This document shows, in pieces, positions 40,064-54,400 of a DNA stretch of 64,000 bases. The stretch lies in contig JAWQEG010000509.1 in assembly GCA_033782935.1 (NCBI GenBank), forward strand, positions 537,001 through 601,000, given 5' to 3'. This DNA comes from Petrolisthes cinctipes (Eukaryota > Arthropoda > Malacostraca > Decapoda > Porcellanidae). Below the pieces are notes generated by a model, which did not search any database, was not told where the DNA came from, and worked only from the letters and a program-made list of their open reading frames with translations. The first letter of the stretch is position 1, and each line of letters begins with the position of its first letter. The position numbers were made by a program, and so were the translations under genes.

Positions 40064-40654
40064 CGGACTACATCCGACCCCTCTCCTATCACACTCACCT
40101 AATTACCTTTACTATTGTATCAACCCCCAAAACAGGACAATAATTTAGGGAAATAAAAGTTGCCTTTACTCGCCCCCCACCTCTAGTGGTAGCCTGGCGG
40201 CGTTCTCCAGTACCAGCTAGGGGATCGGAGTTTATGCGGAAGGAACTTCCCCACCACCGAACCTGCCTAATGCGAGGGGTGGTGTAGTCAGAACCCACCT
40301 TTCAAGCGAATACCGTTGCTCAGCCAAGAGACAACCGTAGGCCCAGGAGGTCGCACGGAAAATATGGAAGAAAGAGTAGATTAAGAGAAAGAGGCGTCCA
40401 AATGACGCACCAACTACTGGGCCTCCCTACCACAGGGTTTCCCCTGAGGCAGCGAGTACTGCGGGTCTGTATTCTGTTGTTGCTGTGCTACGAGATGACG
40501 AGATCTGGACCGAACATTTTTTAAGACTTATTTTATTTTATTTTTTATTTTTTTTACGTTAAAAAGCCATCACCCCTGATGGGGATGACATAAATGTAAA
40601 CAAATAAGCCAACCCAGTAGTTTGCTCCAGTCATAGATGCTGGCTCATGTGAAC

Positions 40655-40730
40655 AATGAAGGACACATCAGTATGCGAGAATTGCCTCCGGAAAAGCACC
40701 TTCTCGCATACGTCATTTGTAATCCTTCAT
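40655..40730. repeat. Hairpin in the copy B 3' region
   Basis: gtatgcgagaa (40671-40681) and ttctcgcatac (40701-40711) are perfect inverted repeats; outer arms aatgaagga and tccttcat extend the stem with a small bulge. It could be a structural 3' UTR element or a small inserted hairpin. Confidence 0.7.
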
Positions 40731-41328
40731 CATTATGCTAATTCAAAGGCAAAACAATATAAACATTTACAGTATATAGTAATCTAATCTCATATATAAA
40801 AATAAATGTATATAAAAGATAAATCTAATATACACAAATAAATATATATTTATAAAATACATTTAATGGGTTTTTTTCCTGATAGTTATATACATTGTAC
40901 ATAGTTTATATATATACAATTTTTGTTTTTGTTTTATTGAATTAACAGTGTAGTGAATAAAGTGACATGGTGAGATATATTGACATGTTGATCTATATGG
41001 TGAAATATGTTGACGTGAGCAATATGGTGTGGATGTGGATGCAATGGTGAGTGTGAAAACGAACATCTTGTGGTGGTTCGTTCAAATGGAGCGTATGGGG
41101 ATGAGACGTTGAGTATGAAAGTGCACTGGATTGAGGTGAAGGAACGGAGTTGAAGATTCATATTGGGAATGCGATGAAAGGTTGGAGTTGATCTGTATAT
41201 GAGTGAAAGTGTCATTGGTTGGTAGGAGGGACGCCACTTGGCAGAGGACTGTGGTGCTTGGTGGTGATTTATTTGTTGATTGATGCAGTTGACAATACAT
41301 ATATGTATAAATATGTATAAAAACCCCA

Positions 41329-44300
41329 CTACCCATCCCACACATAAATTATAATAAAATCTAAGTCACAACTCTCTGACTCTAGTCCGGTCTCTTTCAC
41401 GAAAATCATCAATTTATCAGTCACACCAGGATCCCCATCACCCAAGACAGAGTTCAGATTCATGGGGACTTGATTTACACTGCAATAGGCAGCCAGAGGC
41501 TGACGCTCCCCAACATACCTACTAAAGTGCAAAATGATGTGACTGTTTGATAGCACCACATCACAGGTGTTACATTGTGGTGGGAAACTATGATTGATAT
41601 AAGGCAACATATGAATTAAAAGTGTGCTATTCATTCTTAATCTTACAAGTACTACTTCTTCTTTACGATGTTGGCGATATGCTGAGGGTCAGTCTTCTAT
41701 TATGGTCTTAATAGCCAGGTCGGTCCACTTACTTTGCCACAGAAGATTAATTGATTTCTTACCGAAAGAGAGACACGACTGTAGCTCCCGAGGGACTTCC
41801 CACATCTCCTCAAGTTCTACCGCCGACTTTGCAAGTAAGTCAGCCTGTTCATTACCGAAGATTCGACAATGACCAGGCACCCAGATCAGAGAGAAAGACT
41901 TAGTAGACACATGTAATTTATTGATAATATTGCCCAGGATTTCATTTTTAGTCGCTTTGCAAGATTTAATTGCCTGAAGGGCTGACAGTGAATCCGAAAA
42001 GATGACAAAACTGTCGTAATTTGAATTTTCAGAAAAATCTATAGCTCTGGCTATGGCAAATAGTTCTGCAGTAAACACAGATGCATATACGGGCAACCAG
42101 TATCCAAGACGACATTCTGCTGACCATACACTTGCACCCACACATTCATCCGTCTAAGAGCCATCAGTGTACAAGTGGAATGACGCTAGGTTTCTAATGA
42201 GCATCTTCCGGAACAATTGTCTGACCTCCACCTCCGGCGACTGGGACTTGGCGGTGGGGAGCCAGTCAGTAATAACAGTGGTGGGACTAGACTCCCAGGG
42301 CGCTATATTTAACATGATGAGTCGATCCCCACTAGACAGGTCGTACCCTAGCGCTTGACAGAGGAAGTGAAGCCGCACAGCCACTGACTTGAGGGCCCTA
42401 TGCAGTAGATGTTCCCACTGCAGGAGGTTCACACAAGCCGGGATGGCCAGCGATGGTTTTCGGTAGGTGGTAATACCGTATGATAGTAATAGGTGGTCTC
42501 GACGAATACAGAGGGGAGGAATATTAGCCTCTACTTCCATCCGCTCCACACGAGTACATCGAAGAGCTCCAAGACATATTCGTAAACATACATTCTGAAA
42601 AACATCCAATCTCTTGAGTGTCGCCTCAGATGCCGACCCATACACCTGTGTGCCATAGTGAAGCTTTGAACGTATGAGGGACTTATACACCATCAATAAA
42701 GATGTTCCGTCAGATTTACCAGATAAATATTTAAGGACATTTAATTTCTTTCTACAACAAACAAGCAAATAATTAATAAAACTTTTCCAATTAAGCCTAC
42801 TGTCAAAATGTAGGCCTAGGAATCTTACTGAATTTTGAAAAGGTATCAGCTGATTATCTAAATTAATATGCAAATCAGGTACTCTACGTTTACGTGTTAA
42901 AACAATGCCGACACACTTAGGAACTGAAAACTTAAAACCCCACTGTGAGGCCCACTGATGGACAGAGTCAAGTGCTAATTGAATCTGCCTCGCCGAAAAC
43001 TGAACATTGGGGGATGAGTGCAACAATGCACAATCGTCAGCATACAGTGAGTATTTAAGGTTTCGGGGAACAGAAGCTGATAACAGAACATCATTAATAG
43101 CAATACTGAAAAGAGTCGGGCTAAGTACACTTCCTTGGGGCACCCCATTTTCTTGGACAAATATGTTGGATGTTACGTTATAAGGCAACCTGACAGAAAA
43201 TGTCCTGTCAGCAAGGAAGTTACTGATAAATATAGGCAAATTACCCTATAAGCCACAGGCGTAAAGTTTCTGTAGTAGTCCGTTACGCCATGTCATGTCG
43301 TATGCTTTTTGAATATCCAAAAATATACCTATCATGAAATGTTTCCGAGCAAATGTCTCGGCAATGCAATGCTCCAAATGCATTAAATGGTCTAGAGTGG
43401 ACTTATGTTGACGGAATCCACTCTGTTGAACATTTAACACATTCTTCGACTCTAAAACAAAAACCAGTCTTTTATTTACTATACGTTCCATGACCTTCCA
43501 TAAACAGTCAGTCAGCGCAATAGGACGAAACGAACTGGGATTCGTAAGGCGACCATCTCGTTAAGGTATCAGTATGACATGCGCGTAGTGCCATGAGTTT
43601 GGAAACGTTTGATACATCCAAATCTCATTAAACACCGCTAACAGCTTACTCAGGTTGTCCTGAGTAAGATGCTGAATCATACCGTACATAATGGCTGAGG
43701 GGCCGGGACTGGAGCCTTAACAGGATTTCAGGGCGAGGAGAAGTTCGTTAATCATACACTCTTTGTTGTAGCTAGAATTTACGTCTTCTGTGTCAAAGTC
43801 TATCTCTTGCAGCTCAGCCTCCCGTTTGTGGTCTTGAAAACGAGGGTCGTAGTTAGCTGAGCTGCTTACGTCAGCAAATTGTCTAGCAATGGTGTTAGCT
43901 ATGTCCACGGGATCGTCGATGATGTTACCGCCCACCTCAAGGGTGGTGATGGGCGTGCGGGTGTACTTGTTATTAAAAATATTAATTGTGGACCAGACCT
44001 GACCTAGTGGCGTGGTACGATTCACCGTGGACACGAAACTCCTCCAGGAGTCTCGTTTTGCTGACTTATTATTCTCCTCGTCTCAGCCCTTGCCCTTATA
44101 GGCAATGAAGTGAGCTTGTGTTGGCTCTCTGCCGTAAATCCTGCATCGCCTATTACGCTTAGTGAGTGTTTGTCGGCATTCTGGTGTCCACCAAGAAACT
44201 CTTCGCCTATCGTGGGTTGTAGGAGTTTTAGGAATAGCATCCTCGGCTGTGTGTAAATTGGATGTCTGTATGTGTTCGACTTTTTCATCTATAATTTCTC

Positions 44301-44960
44301 CCGAGATATCTAGATTGGCGATCCCTGAGAAGTATCCCCAATCTGCTTTCTTATATTTAAATTTTGGTAGTGGTGGTGGTGGCCGAAAGTTGCCGCATTA
44401 GAAAGTAAGACACATGGGTAAGTGATCGCTTCCCAGGGAGTGGTCATATGTTGCCCAAGTGTTGTCTGTTAGTATTTCGGGGGAAGATAAGGATAAGTCG
44501 CTGCATGTGGTTTGACCGGTATGATCATCTACACGAGTCGCACGACCATCATTCAGTAAACATAAGTTGGAAAGTAATAAAAGGTCAGCAATCTGATTAC
44601 CACGTCCATCCGACCTCAAGCTACCCCATTGATTGTGATGGGCGTTAAAATCGCCAAGAAGTAATTTTCTACCGGGCAATGAATCGAAAAGTGAAGTAAA
44701 ATCATCATCATCAATGCGACCAAGTGGTGGAAAGTACAGAGAACAAATTGTCAGGTACGTGTTGCCGAATTTCACTCTGCATGCGACGGCTTCCAGAGGA
44801 GAATTCAGCCCCACTGCTGAATGGGGTATTGACTTGTGAACGTAAATAGCTAATCCATGACCGTCATGTTTCCTGTACGAATGGTAGTGTTTAAAAAGTT
44901 GAGGATCAGGCTAATCTCTCAAAAACGTCTCATGCAGACAAACTACCTGAGGCACGTGTT
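41329..44960 (-). pseudogene. Copy B ORF2: endonuclease / RT / RNase H with in-frame stops
   Basis: Endonuclease: SLYFPP, LLGDFNAHHNQWG, SDHLPMCLTF (44398-44814). RT: VMERIVNKRL, FRQHKSTLDHL, FLDIQKAYDMTWRN (43246-43500), GVPQGSVLSPTLFSI and the catalytic SLYADDCAL (43000-43160). RNase H: LYTDGS, stop, TDECVGASVW, TAELFAI, FSDSL, WVPGHCRIFGNEQAD (41800-42175). C-terminal Cys motif: FPPQCNTCDVVLSNSHIILHF (41540-41600). Stops at 42154, 43246 and elsewhere split one common frame; a local frame change lies near 44022-44290. It is less decayed than copy A. Confidence 0.83.
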
Positions 44961-45410
44961 GATCTAGCACGGGTGCAAGTTGTGGTGCTTTATTCCTAAT
45001 ACCTCTACAATTCCACTGGAGGATATTATACATGATGGAGGCTTAAAGGATTTAATTAAGTGTCTAAGAGTACTTAGCCTTCTTCGTATTCTTTGGAGGA
45101 GTACCTCCATCACCAGGCCTCGATCGGCGGTTGTCGATGGATACCTCCATGTTCCCTTCGGAGAAGCGTGACCTGTTCGCTCCTCTCACGGGAGTAGGCT
45201 GGGCCATCACGTGAGAGTTGGGTTGCTTCGTGAGGGGGATCATATTGAATTTGTTCTTACGGTTCTTCTTGCCATTCTGTTTTGGAGAAGTAATAATAGC
45301 ATCAGAGTACAACAGTGAAGAAACATCAGGAGTTGAAGAGATAGATTGAGGGTTGCATGAAACATATTCAGTAGAAGAAGAAGATGAAGCAGAGGGAGTT
45401 AGTATTAACT

Positions 45411-45860
45411 GATAAAACCAGCTTGTCTGAAACTCTCATCTTAATTTATATTGAAATGAAGAGCCATGGAGCTATGGATATTTAAGTTTTGGGTTGGCTT
45501 CAGAGTCGTTAATATTTATATAAATAAAACATCAGGTAATTATAAGTATGAGTAAATCTATGAATAAATATTATTATTATAAATTCAGTTGGAGGCATAG
45601 TCGGCATCGAAGTCGTAATTATGAAACATCTGTGGTCGGAGTCGGATTCGGCTAACAGTTGTATTGACAGTAAATATGTGGTTACACCGAGGTGTTGTAT
45701 ACATTCCTTCTGTACTAAATATGATGTTCTATTTATATGAATTCATACTGACAGACGTAAACTGAAATAATTATGAGGTGATGATTATATTACTTTGACA
45801 CGGTTTTCAATGTTTGATAAACGCATATATAACAAAAGATAATATGCCACGTCACGGCTT
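45411..45860. other. No gene recognised (AT-rich)
   Basis: AT-rich sequence between copy B and the satellites. No motif, RNA gene or transposon end was recognised. Confidence 0.4.
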
Positions 45861-45875
45861 TATACCAAACCTGAT

Positions 45876-46166
<291 letters not shown>

Positions 46167-46371
46167 AGGAGCTAGAGTAGGTTGCTTGTTGTCCGTAATG
46201 AGAGATGAAGTAAACTATGTTTGGTGTCCCAAGTGTGTAGTCAGGTGTGTCTACAAAAATTAATATATGTAAATAAATTTTGTATTACTTGGGGGATAAC
46301 ACAGTACTGATATGTTAATAAATATATTAAAATAACTGTAATGTTGCATTAGGACATGTGACTCCACTTCT

Positions 46372-49037
46372 TCGGCTACGTCTAATGTCTGCTCAGTTGC
46401 AAGATGATGACGATGATGCAGAGGAGATAACTGAGAAGGAGTTGCGACGTGCTCTCTTTCGGGGTAGAGCTTCTTCCCCTGGTGATGATGGTATTACTTA
46501 TGCTGTGCTGCGCCTACTTCAACAAGTTCCTGGGAACCCTCTACTTCGACTGTACAATCTTTGTCTTCGTGATGGTTGTGTACCACGAGCCTGGACCAGC
46601 AGCACAATAATACCCATCCCTAAGCTCGGCACTGCGAAGTTCAGGCCTATTTCCCTGACTTCCTGTTTTTGTAAGGTTATGGAGAGAATCTTACTCAATC
46701 GTCTCATGTACAGACTGCAGGAACGCCTTTCTCCATGGCTGTTTGGTTTCCTTCCCCAACGGAGCACACACCACTGCCTAGTCGACCTGTACACTCGCCT
46801 TAACAAGGACAGTGTGGTGGCCTTCATTGACCTTCGAAGTGCCTTCGATGTTGCTAATAGAGATGTCATTTTGGATCAACTGGTTGACTTTGGGATAAAG
46901 GGTAATCTATTACGGTGGATTCGGGGCTACCTGAGTAACAGGACCTGCCGTGTGTTTTTCAATGGTGCGCTCAGTCCTTTGCGCAGTTTTCATCTTGGTA
47001 CGCCTCAAGGGGGTGTTCTCAGCCCATTGTTATTTAATATTCTGATGCATCGGCTGCTCACTTCTCTCCCTGATATACCTGGAACTACAATTATGTGCTA
47101 TGCTGATGATATCTGTGTTCATTCTACCTCACCAAGGGATCTCCAGCGGTTTCTTGACTCCTTCTCTGTGTCCTCCTCTCACTGTGGCATTATTGTCTCC
47201 CCAGATAAGAGCAGAATATTCACCTGCCGCCTTCCTCAAGCTCGGCCAGTGTTCACCATTGGAGGGACTGTCATTCCCATGTGTTCCCAGTATCGCTACC
47301 TGGGCGCGCCAGTCAATATTTGGCCAATTGTCCCTGCCAGACCTCAAGACCATCCCATTGTCCAGGACTTATTGGGTGGTTTCCAGCGCCGACTTACACC
47401 ACTTCAATGGCTCACTAACAACTCCTCGGGCATCTCCATCCCAGTAGCCAGGACTATCCAAATTGCTTTTATCCATTCAGTTGTTGATTACCTTTCCCCT
47501 GCTCTGATTCAACTTTCCAGGGCTACTCTTGAAACTTTAGAAAAATTTCAGAATAGAGCAATGAGAATAATTCTCGGTTGACCAATGTCGACCAGGATAG
47601 TGAACATGCAGCGTGAGTTGCGTCTTCCCCCATTAGTGGAGTGAATTTATTCTAATGTTACTTGCTTCACTGTCAAGTGCCTCCATTTCCCACATCTTTC
47701 ACCCCATTACTCTCAGTTAGTCAGGACTTCTCTTAGACCAAAATACCCGGTCCCTCCCATACTGCCTGCTGGACGTACTCTTATAAGGTCTGTTTCCTCT
47801 ATGCTCCGTAGTCTTAATATAGATATAATGGTGGTGGACGTCTCCCCAGGGCCCCCTCCGTGGATGCTACCAACACCTGATGTGAGCTTCACACCTACTT
47901 CCAAGTCGGAACTGCCTTCTCTACAGCGGCAGTTGACTCTGGAACACATAGAAACAGTGAGGTCCTCCATCACAGATCTATACTGCCTCTACACTGATGG
48001 CTCATTGCAAGTGGATGGTGCAGCAGGTTGTGCCAATTTCTCACCTGACATGGAGTCACCTCCAGGGGCCTGGGTTTGCCGTCGTCTCTGTAACCACTCT
48101 AGCTCAACATTGTGTGAACTGTATGCCATTCTGGATGCTGTTAGTCTTGTTTGTCAACGTGGAGTGAATGCTGCCATTTTTTGTGACTCCAAACCTGTCC
48201 TTCATTCTCTCTCTAATGTTCAGCCCACACACTCTACTGTTATTCAGCAGATTTTATCGTTTTTGTCCTTATTGCGTCATCGTAACTTGACTGTCAAAAT
48301 TTTATGGGTGCCATCCCATGTAGGTTAACGTCACATTGGTACAGTTGACAGACTCGCAAAGGAAGCCTGCCATCTGCCTCCTCGTGGTGCTGGACGTCCT
48401 CTCTCCCTGACATGTTACCTCTCTAAAGTTCGCTCCGCCGCTCTCCTCCCTGTACTGCGACGCAGGGATGCAGAGAGGCCCTTCAGCATCTCCATCACAC
48501 ATTATGAATCTGTCTGCCGTCACAAATATTCCTACCGTAGTCGAGGCCTCATGGTTCGGAGGCACAATGTAGTCTCAGCTCGTTTAAGGCTTGGCTACCG
48601 GCCACCATGGCAGGTTGCTAGGATGCAGGGTGAGCCTCCCTTCACTGAGTGTCGCTTGTGTCGAGCGCCTCGTGCTAACACTATAGAGCACTATTGCCTG
48701 GCCTGCCCCACTGTCCGACTCTTGCTGCCCTGGGGCCTGCCACTTGATGTGGTTTGTCGAGACACCTGCTGAACCACCAGGTTCTGGAGGAATTTCTGGT
48801 ACGCCACCCTCGTTTTGGTGGATTTAAATAGGTCATAATGTAAATATTTGTCTGTATGCTTGTGCTCCATTCTGTTATGTTTTCGTGATGTGTGTGTGTG
48901 GTGTGTGTGTGTGTGCATGTGTATATGTGGTTGTAGTCATTTTATTCTCATGGGTCCCGCCTACCGGTATGTATTGTTGCCTGCCTGTTGATTGACGCTA
49001 CGGTGCAATTAATTAAAAATTGAAAAAGAAAAAAAAA
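46372..49037 (+). mobile_element. N1 retrotransposon copy, 5'-truncated, with nonsense mutations
   Basis: Begins inside ORF2 at a point corresponding to the start of RT and runs through RT (CYADD near 47095-47110), RNase H and the C-terminal motif to the 3' UTR and an A-rich tail. Open to 47581, where TGA replaces a Cys codon present in the intact copy; a second TGA is at 47642 and a TAA at 48326. It is very similar to the copy at 49685-55308 and shares two of these stops. Not functional. Confidence 0.9.
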
Positions 49038-49469
49038 ACTCTTTTCTGCACCATCACCCCTCATTCCACCCACCAAGCCGTCTGTCTTCCCTCCCCTCCC
49101 CCTTTCTCCGACCAGAATATGGAAGATGAAGCTTTGCCGATTCGAAATGTTGTCTTGTATATGCACATGAGCTCACACAAACGAAGCGCTGTTGCCACGT
49201 TAGCCAAGCCAAGTGAGGGGTGGTCCAGGTGGAAATCTTGTAGAGTGTACAGCTCCGAACTGATCAAGGGTCCACACTTCTTCCACCAGCGACTTGGTTT
49301 GGGCCTCGTCGGATCTGGCAACAGTTGCAGGTGGAGGGAGAGAGGAGAGAAATGTGGGCGGGGCTTTATAGGAGGTAATGTGGGAGGGTAACGAATAATC
49401 AGGTAGATGAGACGTGTGTCAGGAGGAATGAATATATCATACACTGTGAATGGTATCGAATCACCAATA
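49038..49469. other. No gene recognised
   Basis: A 127-codon open frame (49061-49444, minus) ends in KGGGEGRQTAWW but has no recognisable domain. Nothing else was recognised here. Confidence 0.35.
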
Positions 49470-49937
49470 GTTTAAAGCAGGGTTTTTCAAACTTTTTCAG
49501 TCGTTACCCACTTTTTACTATGACATCATTCTCGCGACCCATACAGAAAGATCTTTTACAAATGACCAGAATTATCAAACAAAGAAAATGCAAGGCCAGA
49601 AACTGAAATGCAATAATTATGATAAAAAGGCATTCTAACCAGAATTATAAACAGAATTATAAGCACTGCCTCACCTACCCCTCCAGTCTCACCCCAACCT
49701 CCCTGGAGTGAAGACGTGTTCCTGGCGCTCTGCCTGTGTTGTTGTTTGTGTTGTTGTTTGTCTTGTTTCTACGTTCTTGTTTGTGTGTTGTGTCTGTTGT
49801 GTTATAGGGGTTGTTTATATTTTCTATCTCGTTTTTTTTGTGGTTTTGCTGTTTGTGGTTTATTTGTTTTATTGTGGTTCTGTGTGTGTATGTTCGTGTG
49901 TTCGTTTGTGTTCAGTTGTTCGCTTCCTATCTAGGCC

Positions 49938-51422
49938 TTGCCTGGCCTGATGGAGAGCGCGGATTCGGATGTGGCTTCCTGTCTTGAGGCCGACTTGGCC
50001 ATGTCGGAGGAGGATGAGTCTCCTATCGAGGATCACTGGCCTGACCTGCCTTCTCGCAACCCTCCCTCCCTCTCCTCGGTCACTCCGCAGTTCAGGTTGC
50101 AGCCTTCCACCTCCTCAACCTCTACCAAGCAACCCGTTGATGCCTCGTCCGACTCCTTGCAGGATTCTGATGGTGTGGACTGTTTGCCTCCGGCTGCCAA
50201 GACTGCCAAGGGTGCTTCAGCTGTGCATGACGTACCTTCTCTGCCTCAACGTGGTGTTTCTTCCTTGTATACCAACTCCTTGCCCTCGTCCAACCTTCCT
50301 GCTTTTGCCCCAAGAAATGCCTATGTCAAGCTCTCCTTCTCTGGGAACCCATCTACGGACACAAAGTTGCGTTGGTTGTCTGATGTCAACAGGGCCTTCC
50401 AGCTGCAGCGTGAACTGGCTGAAGTGAAGATGGCTGCTGTCACCTCCCGGTTTGTCTACATCTCTAGGAAGTGTCAGGATATCATTGATAGAGTGAAGGC
50501 TGGTGAATTTTTGTCTTTGCCTCTCATTCTCGAAGATTCACCCGAGAGGCCTCGTAAGTTCCCCAGCTACATCCTTACCCGTTTTCCTATTGATATTGAC
50601 CCGAAACTTGCTTAGGGATACCTTGGTGTGTAGTTTGCCCGTTGTTTTTTCCAATATGGTTCCCCCATTAGCCGTATTGTTGTTGTCTGGAGTCAACCTG
50701 ATCCACCTCCAAATGAGATTTCCTTTGATTTCCTCCCTTGTCTTCCACCGTGTGAGGTGAGGAAATTTCATAATGACCAGCCTTGGTGCTACAGGTGCTG
50801 GGGTGTGGGGCATATCTCCCGGTACTGTTCTGCCAGGCCGAAGTGTGCATGGTGTGCTGCCGACCATGATTCCAAGATGTGTCCTGTCAGGGGCGAACCA
50901 TCATGTCCTGCTGCCTCCACCTCTGAGCCTTCACCTCCTGAGGATACGTCTCGATGGAAGTGTCCACGATGCCTTCAGCCAGGGGTTAACGTGTGGCATG
51001 GATGTACTCGACGTAAGGTCCAGGCTCGTGTCACTACTATTGCTCCGCCTCCACCACCACCACCTCCCCAGTCTGCTCCTCCTACCAGCCCTGCCTCACC
51101 TCCAGACCTGGCCCTCCGCAAGTCTGTTGCTACCCTCATGGCACGATGTACGGCTATCGAGAACCGCTTTTCTGCCCTTGAAGCCAGGATTGATGGGCTA
51201 TTTGCCGCGCAGGCTGCCAATGACTCCAAACTCTCCACCTTAGTCGAGGCTCAGCAGGCCATCATCTCAACTGTAACTACCCTTATCGAAAAGATGGATA
51301 CTGTTGCATCTCGCCTTGAAAAGCTTTTCGAGTCAGTCCCTTCTCCTGGTCCATCTTCTTCTCCAGGTCGCTCATCTGCCCCCACTCACCGGACTTCTAC
51401 CTCCAAATACAGAGTTCGCTAG
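49938..51422 (+). pseudogene. N1 ORF1 of the 49685 copy, with two stops
   Basis: Same protein as at 12145-13635: acidic N-terminus, YVKLSFSGNPST domain, zinc knuckles WCYRCWGVGHISRYC and CAWCAADHDSKMC, shorter proline run, coiled coil. TAG at 50613-50615 and TAG near 50631 interrupt an otherwise conserved frame. Confidence 0.85.
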
Positions 51423-51429
51423 TGATTGC

Positions 51430-54400
51430 CGGCTGGATGTCATCTCCTGGAATGTATGTGGTATCACCAGTTATGCTAAGCTCACTCAACTCAAGGCCTA
51501 TGTTTTTCGTCATCATCCCAGTGTTATTTTTCTCCAGGAAGCATTTCCAGGACTGCTGCTCACTGCTGGGCAAGCTCCTCCTTTCTCAGGTTATGTGCCA
51601 TATGTTCATCTGGTAAGGAATGGTCTCCTGACTTACATACATAGCTCCTTGCCACATCGCCTTTTCCGTACCTCCACTGATCCTGACATAACATTTCAGC
51701 TATTTGAGGTTCTACCTGGGAATGGAGTACTACAACTATGTAATGTCTATTCTGCCCCAGCTAGACTCACTCTTGAGGCTCTTCCTTCTCCAACAGTGCG
51801 TGGTATGGTTTATATGGGAGATTTTAATGCTCGGCATTCTGATTTGGGTGATGGTTCTGGCTCTATTAATCGTAATGGTGTTCGTCTCCTTTCATACATC
51901 CGCAAGCATCATCTGACACACTGGGACACTGGCGGTGCCACTCATTGCCAGGGAGTTACTCTGGATTACATCCTCTCGTCTGGCCTGATAGCATCTCGGG
52001 TCCAGTGCTCCTCCATGCCAGACTTATTCTCTGATCACATCGCTCTTCGGTTTCATTATTCTCTAACTGCTGGGTCAAGTGCTTCAGCCACTCGTTTGCG
52101 TATTGCTGTGCCCCCTAAATATTGCCCGACTTACATCTTATTCATGGCCCATGTATTCCCTACATTTGACATATCATCAACTGAACAGTTGTACTCTGAT
52201 CTTGTATCTGCTACTCATGACTTTTATAGGCTATACGTCTCCCGGCCGCACCTCCAGCATCGCCATACTGCCCACTCCTTGATGCTGGATGCACATATAC
52301 AGGAGGCAAAGGAGGAGGCTGAACGTGATGGCCTATTGTTTCAAGCCAACCCAACCCCTGACGGCTCCATCGTTACCAGATGTCTAGGGACGCTTTAGTT
52401 GCCCTGCAGGAGTTTGCTCACAGTGAGTTTTGGCAGCGGTTCATGGACAGCATCAACCAGTAAACAAGTGTGGTTTCTATGTGGCACCTCATCCGTCGGG
52501 TTGTTAAAAAGACACCGGCCACTGCTCGTCATCACACTCCCCCCGACTATGCCCAACAACTTGTCGATGCCTGGTCAGAATAATTTGCCTCAGCCAGTCA
52601 ACCCATCCACATTCAAGATGCACTTACTTCCCGTGCTGCAGTCCATCGGCTACGTCTAATGTCTGCTCTGTTGCAAGATGATGACGATGATGCAGAGGAG
52701 ATAACTGAGAAGGAGTTGCGACGTGCTCTCTCTCGGGGTAGAGCTTCTTCCCCTGGTGATGATGGTATTACTTATGCTGTGCTGCGCCTACTTCAACAAG
52801 TTCCTGGGAACCCTCTACTTCGACTGTACAATCTTTGTATTCGTGATGGTTGTGTACCACGAGCCTGGACCAGCAGCACAATAATACCCATCCCTAAGCT
52901 CGGCACTGTGAAATGCAGGCCTATTTCCCTGACTTCCTGTTTTTGTAAGGTTATGGAGAGAATCTTACTCAATCGTCTCATGTACAGACTGCAAGATCGC
53001 CTTTCTCCATGGCTGTTTGGTTTCCTTCCCCAACGGAGCACACACCACTGCCTAGTCGACCTGTACACTCGCCTTAACAGGTACAGTGTGGTGGCCTTCA
53101 TTGACCTTCGAAGTGCCTTCGATGTTGCTAATAGAGATGTCATTTTGGATCAACTGGTTGACTTTGGGATAAAGGGTAATCTATTACGGTGGATTCGGTG
53201 CTACCTGAGTAACAGGACCTGCCGTGTGTTTTTCAATGGTGCGCTCAGTCCTTTGCGCAGTTTTCATCTTGGTACGCCTCAAGGGGGTGTTCTCAGCCCA
53301 TTGTTATTTAATATTCTGATGCATCGGCTGCTCACTTCTCTCCCTGATATACCTGGAACTACAATTACGTGCTATGCTGATGATATCTGTGTTCATTCTA
53401 CCTCACCAAGGGATCTCCAGCGGTTTCTTGACTCCTTCTCTGTGTCCTCCTCTCACTGTGGCATTATTGTCTCCCCAGATAAGAGCAGAATATTCACCTG
53501 CCGCCTTCCTCAAGCTCGGCCAGTGTTCACCATTGGAGGGACTGTCATTCCCATGTGTTCCCAGTATCGCTACCTGGGCGCGCCAGTCAATATTTGGCCA
53601 ATTGTCCCTGCCAGACCTCAAGACCATCCCATTGTCCAGGACTTATTGGGTCGTTTCTAGCGCCGACTTACACCACTTCAATGGCTCACTAACAACTCCT
53701 CGGGCATCTCCATCCCAGTAGCCAGGACTATCCAAATTGCTTTTATCCGTTCAGTTGTTGATTACCTTTCCCCTGCTCTGATTCAACTTTCCAGGGCTAC
53801 TCTTGAAACTTTAGAAAAATTTCAGAATAGAGCAATGAGAATAATTCTCGGTTGACCAATGTCGACCAGGATAGTGAACATGCAGCGTGAGTTGCGTCTT
53901 CCCCCATTAGTGGAGTGAATTTATTCTAATGTTACTTGCTTCACTGTCAAGTGCCTCCATTTCCCACATCTTTCACCCCATTACTCTCAGTTAGTCAGGA
54001 CTTCTCTTAGACCAAAATACCCGGTCCCTCCCATACTGCCTGCTGGACGTACTCTTATAAGGTCTGTTTCCTCTATGCTCCGTAGTCTTAATATAGATAT
54101 AATGGTGGTGGACGTCCCCCCAGGGCCCCCTCCGTGGATGCTACCAACACCTGATGTGAGCTTCACACCTACTTCCAAGTCGGAACTGCCTTCTCTACAG
54201 CGGCAGTTGACTCTGGAACACATAGAAACAGTTACGTCCTCCATCACAGATCCATACTGCCTCTACACTGATGGCTCATTGCAAGTGGATGGTGCAGCAG
54301 GTTGTGCCATTTTCTCACCTGTCATGGAGTCACCTCCAGGGGGCTGGGTTGGCCGTCGTCTCTGTAACGACTCTAGCTCAACATTGTGTGAACTGTATGC

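Larger units (their letters stand above)
34470..40515 (-). mobile_element. Jockey-like non-LTR element, copy A (decayed)
   Basis: Order on the minus strand: 5' UTR (40100-40515), ORF1 with three Cys-His knuckles, ORF2 with endonuclease, RT, RNase H and a C-terminal Cys motif, then a 3' UTR (34470-35000) that includes a ~55-bp tandem duplication (cttgttctttcattactggg type). Frameshifts and stops break both ORFs. It is head-to-tail with copy B, a different subfamily of the same group. Confidence 0.85.
40525..45410 (-). mobile_element. Jockey-like non-LTR element, copy B (5'-truncated)
   Basis: Extends from an A-rich tail (40525-40557, seen as T) through a 3' UTR, ORF2 and the end of ORF1 (about 45064-45410; a basic tail). 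Most ORF2 segments remain in one frame, so decay is mainly by point stops. A related but clearly different subfamily from copy A. Confidence 0.8.

Noticed and set aside
49061..49444. 127-codon minus frame as a host gene
   Set aside because: No recognisable domain, biased composition and flanked by transposons; not enough support.
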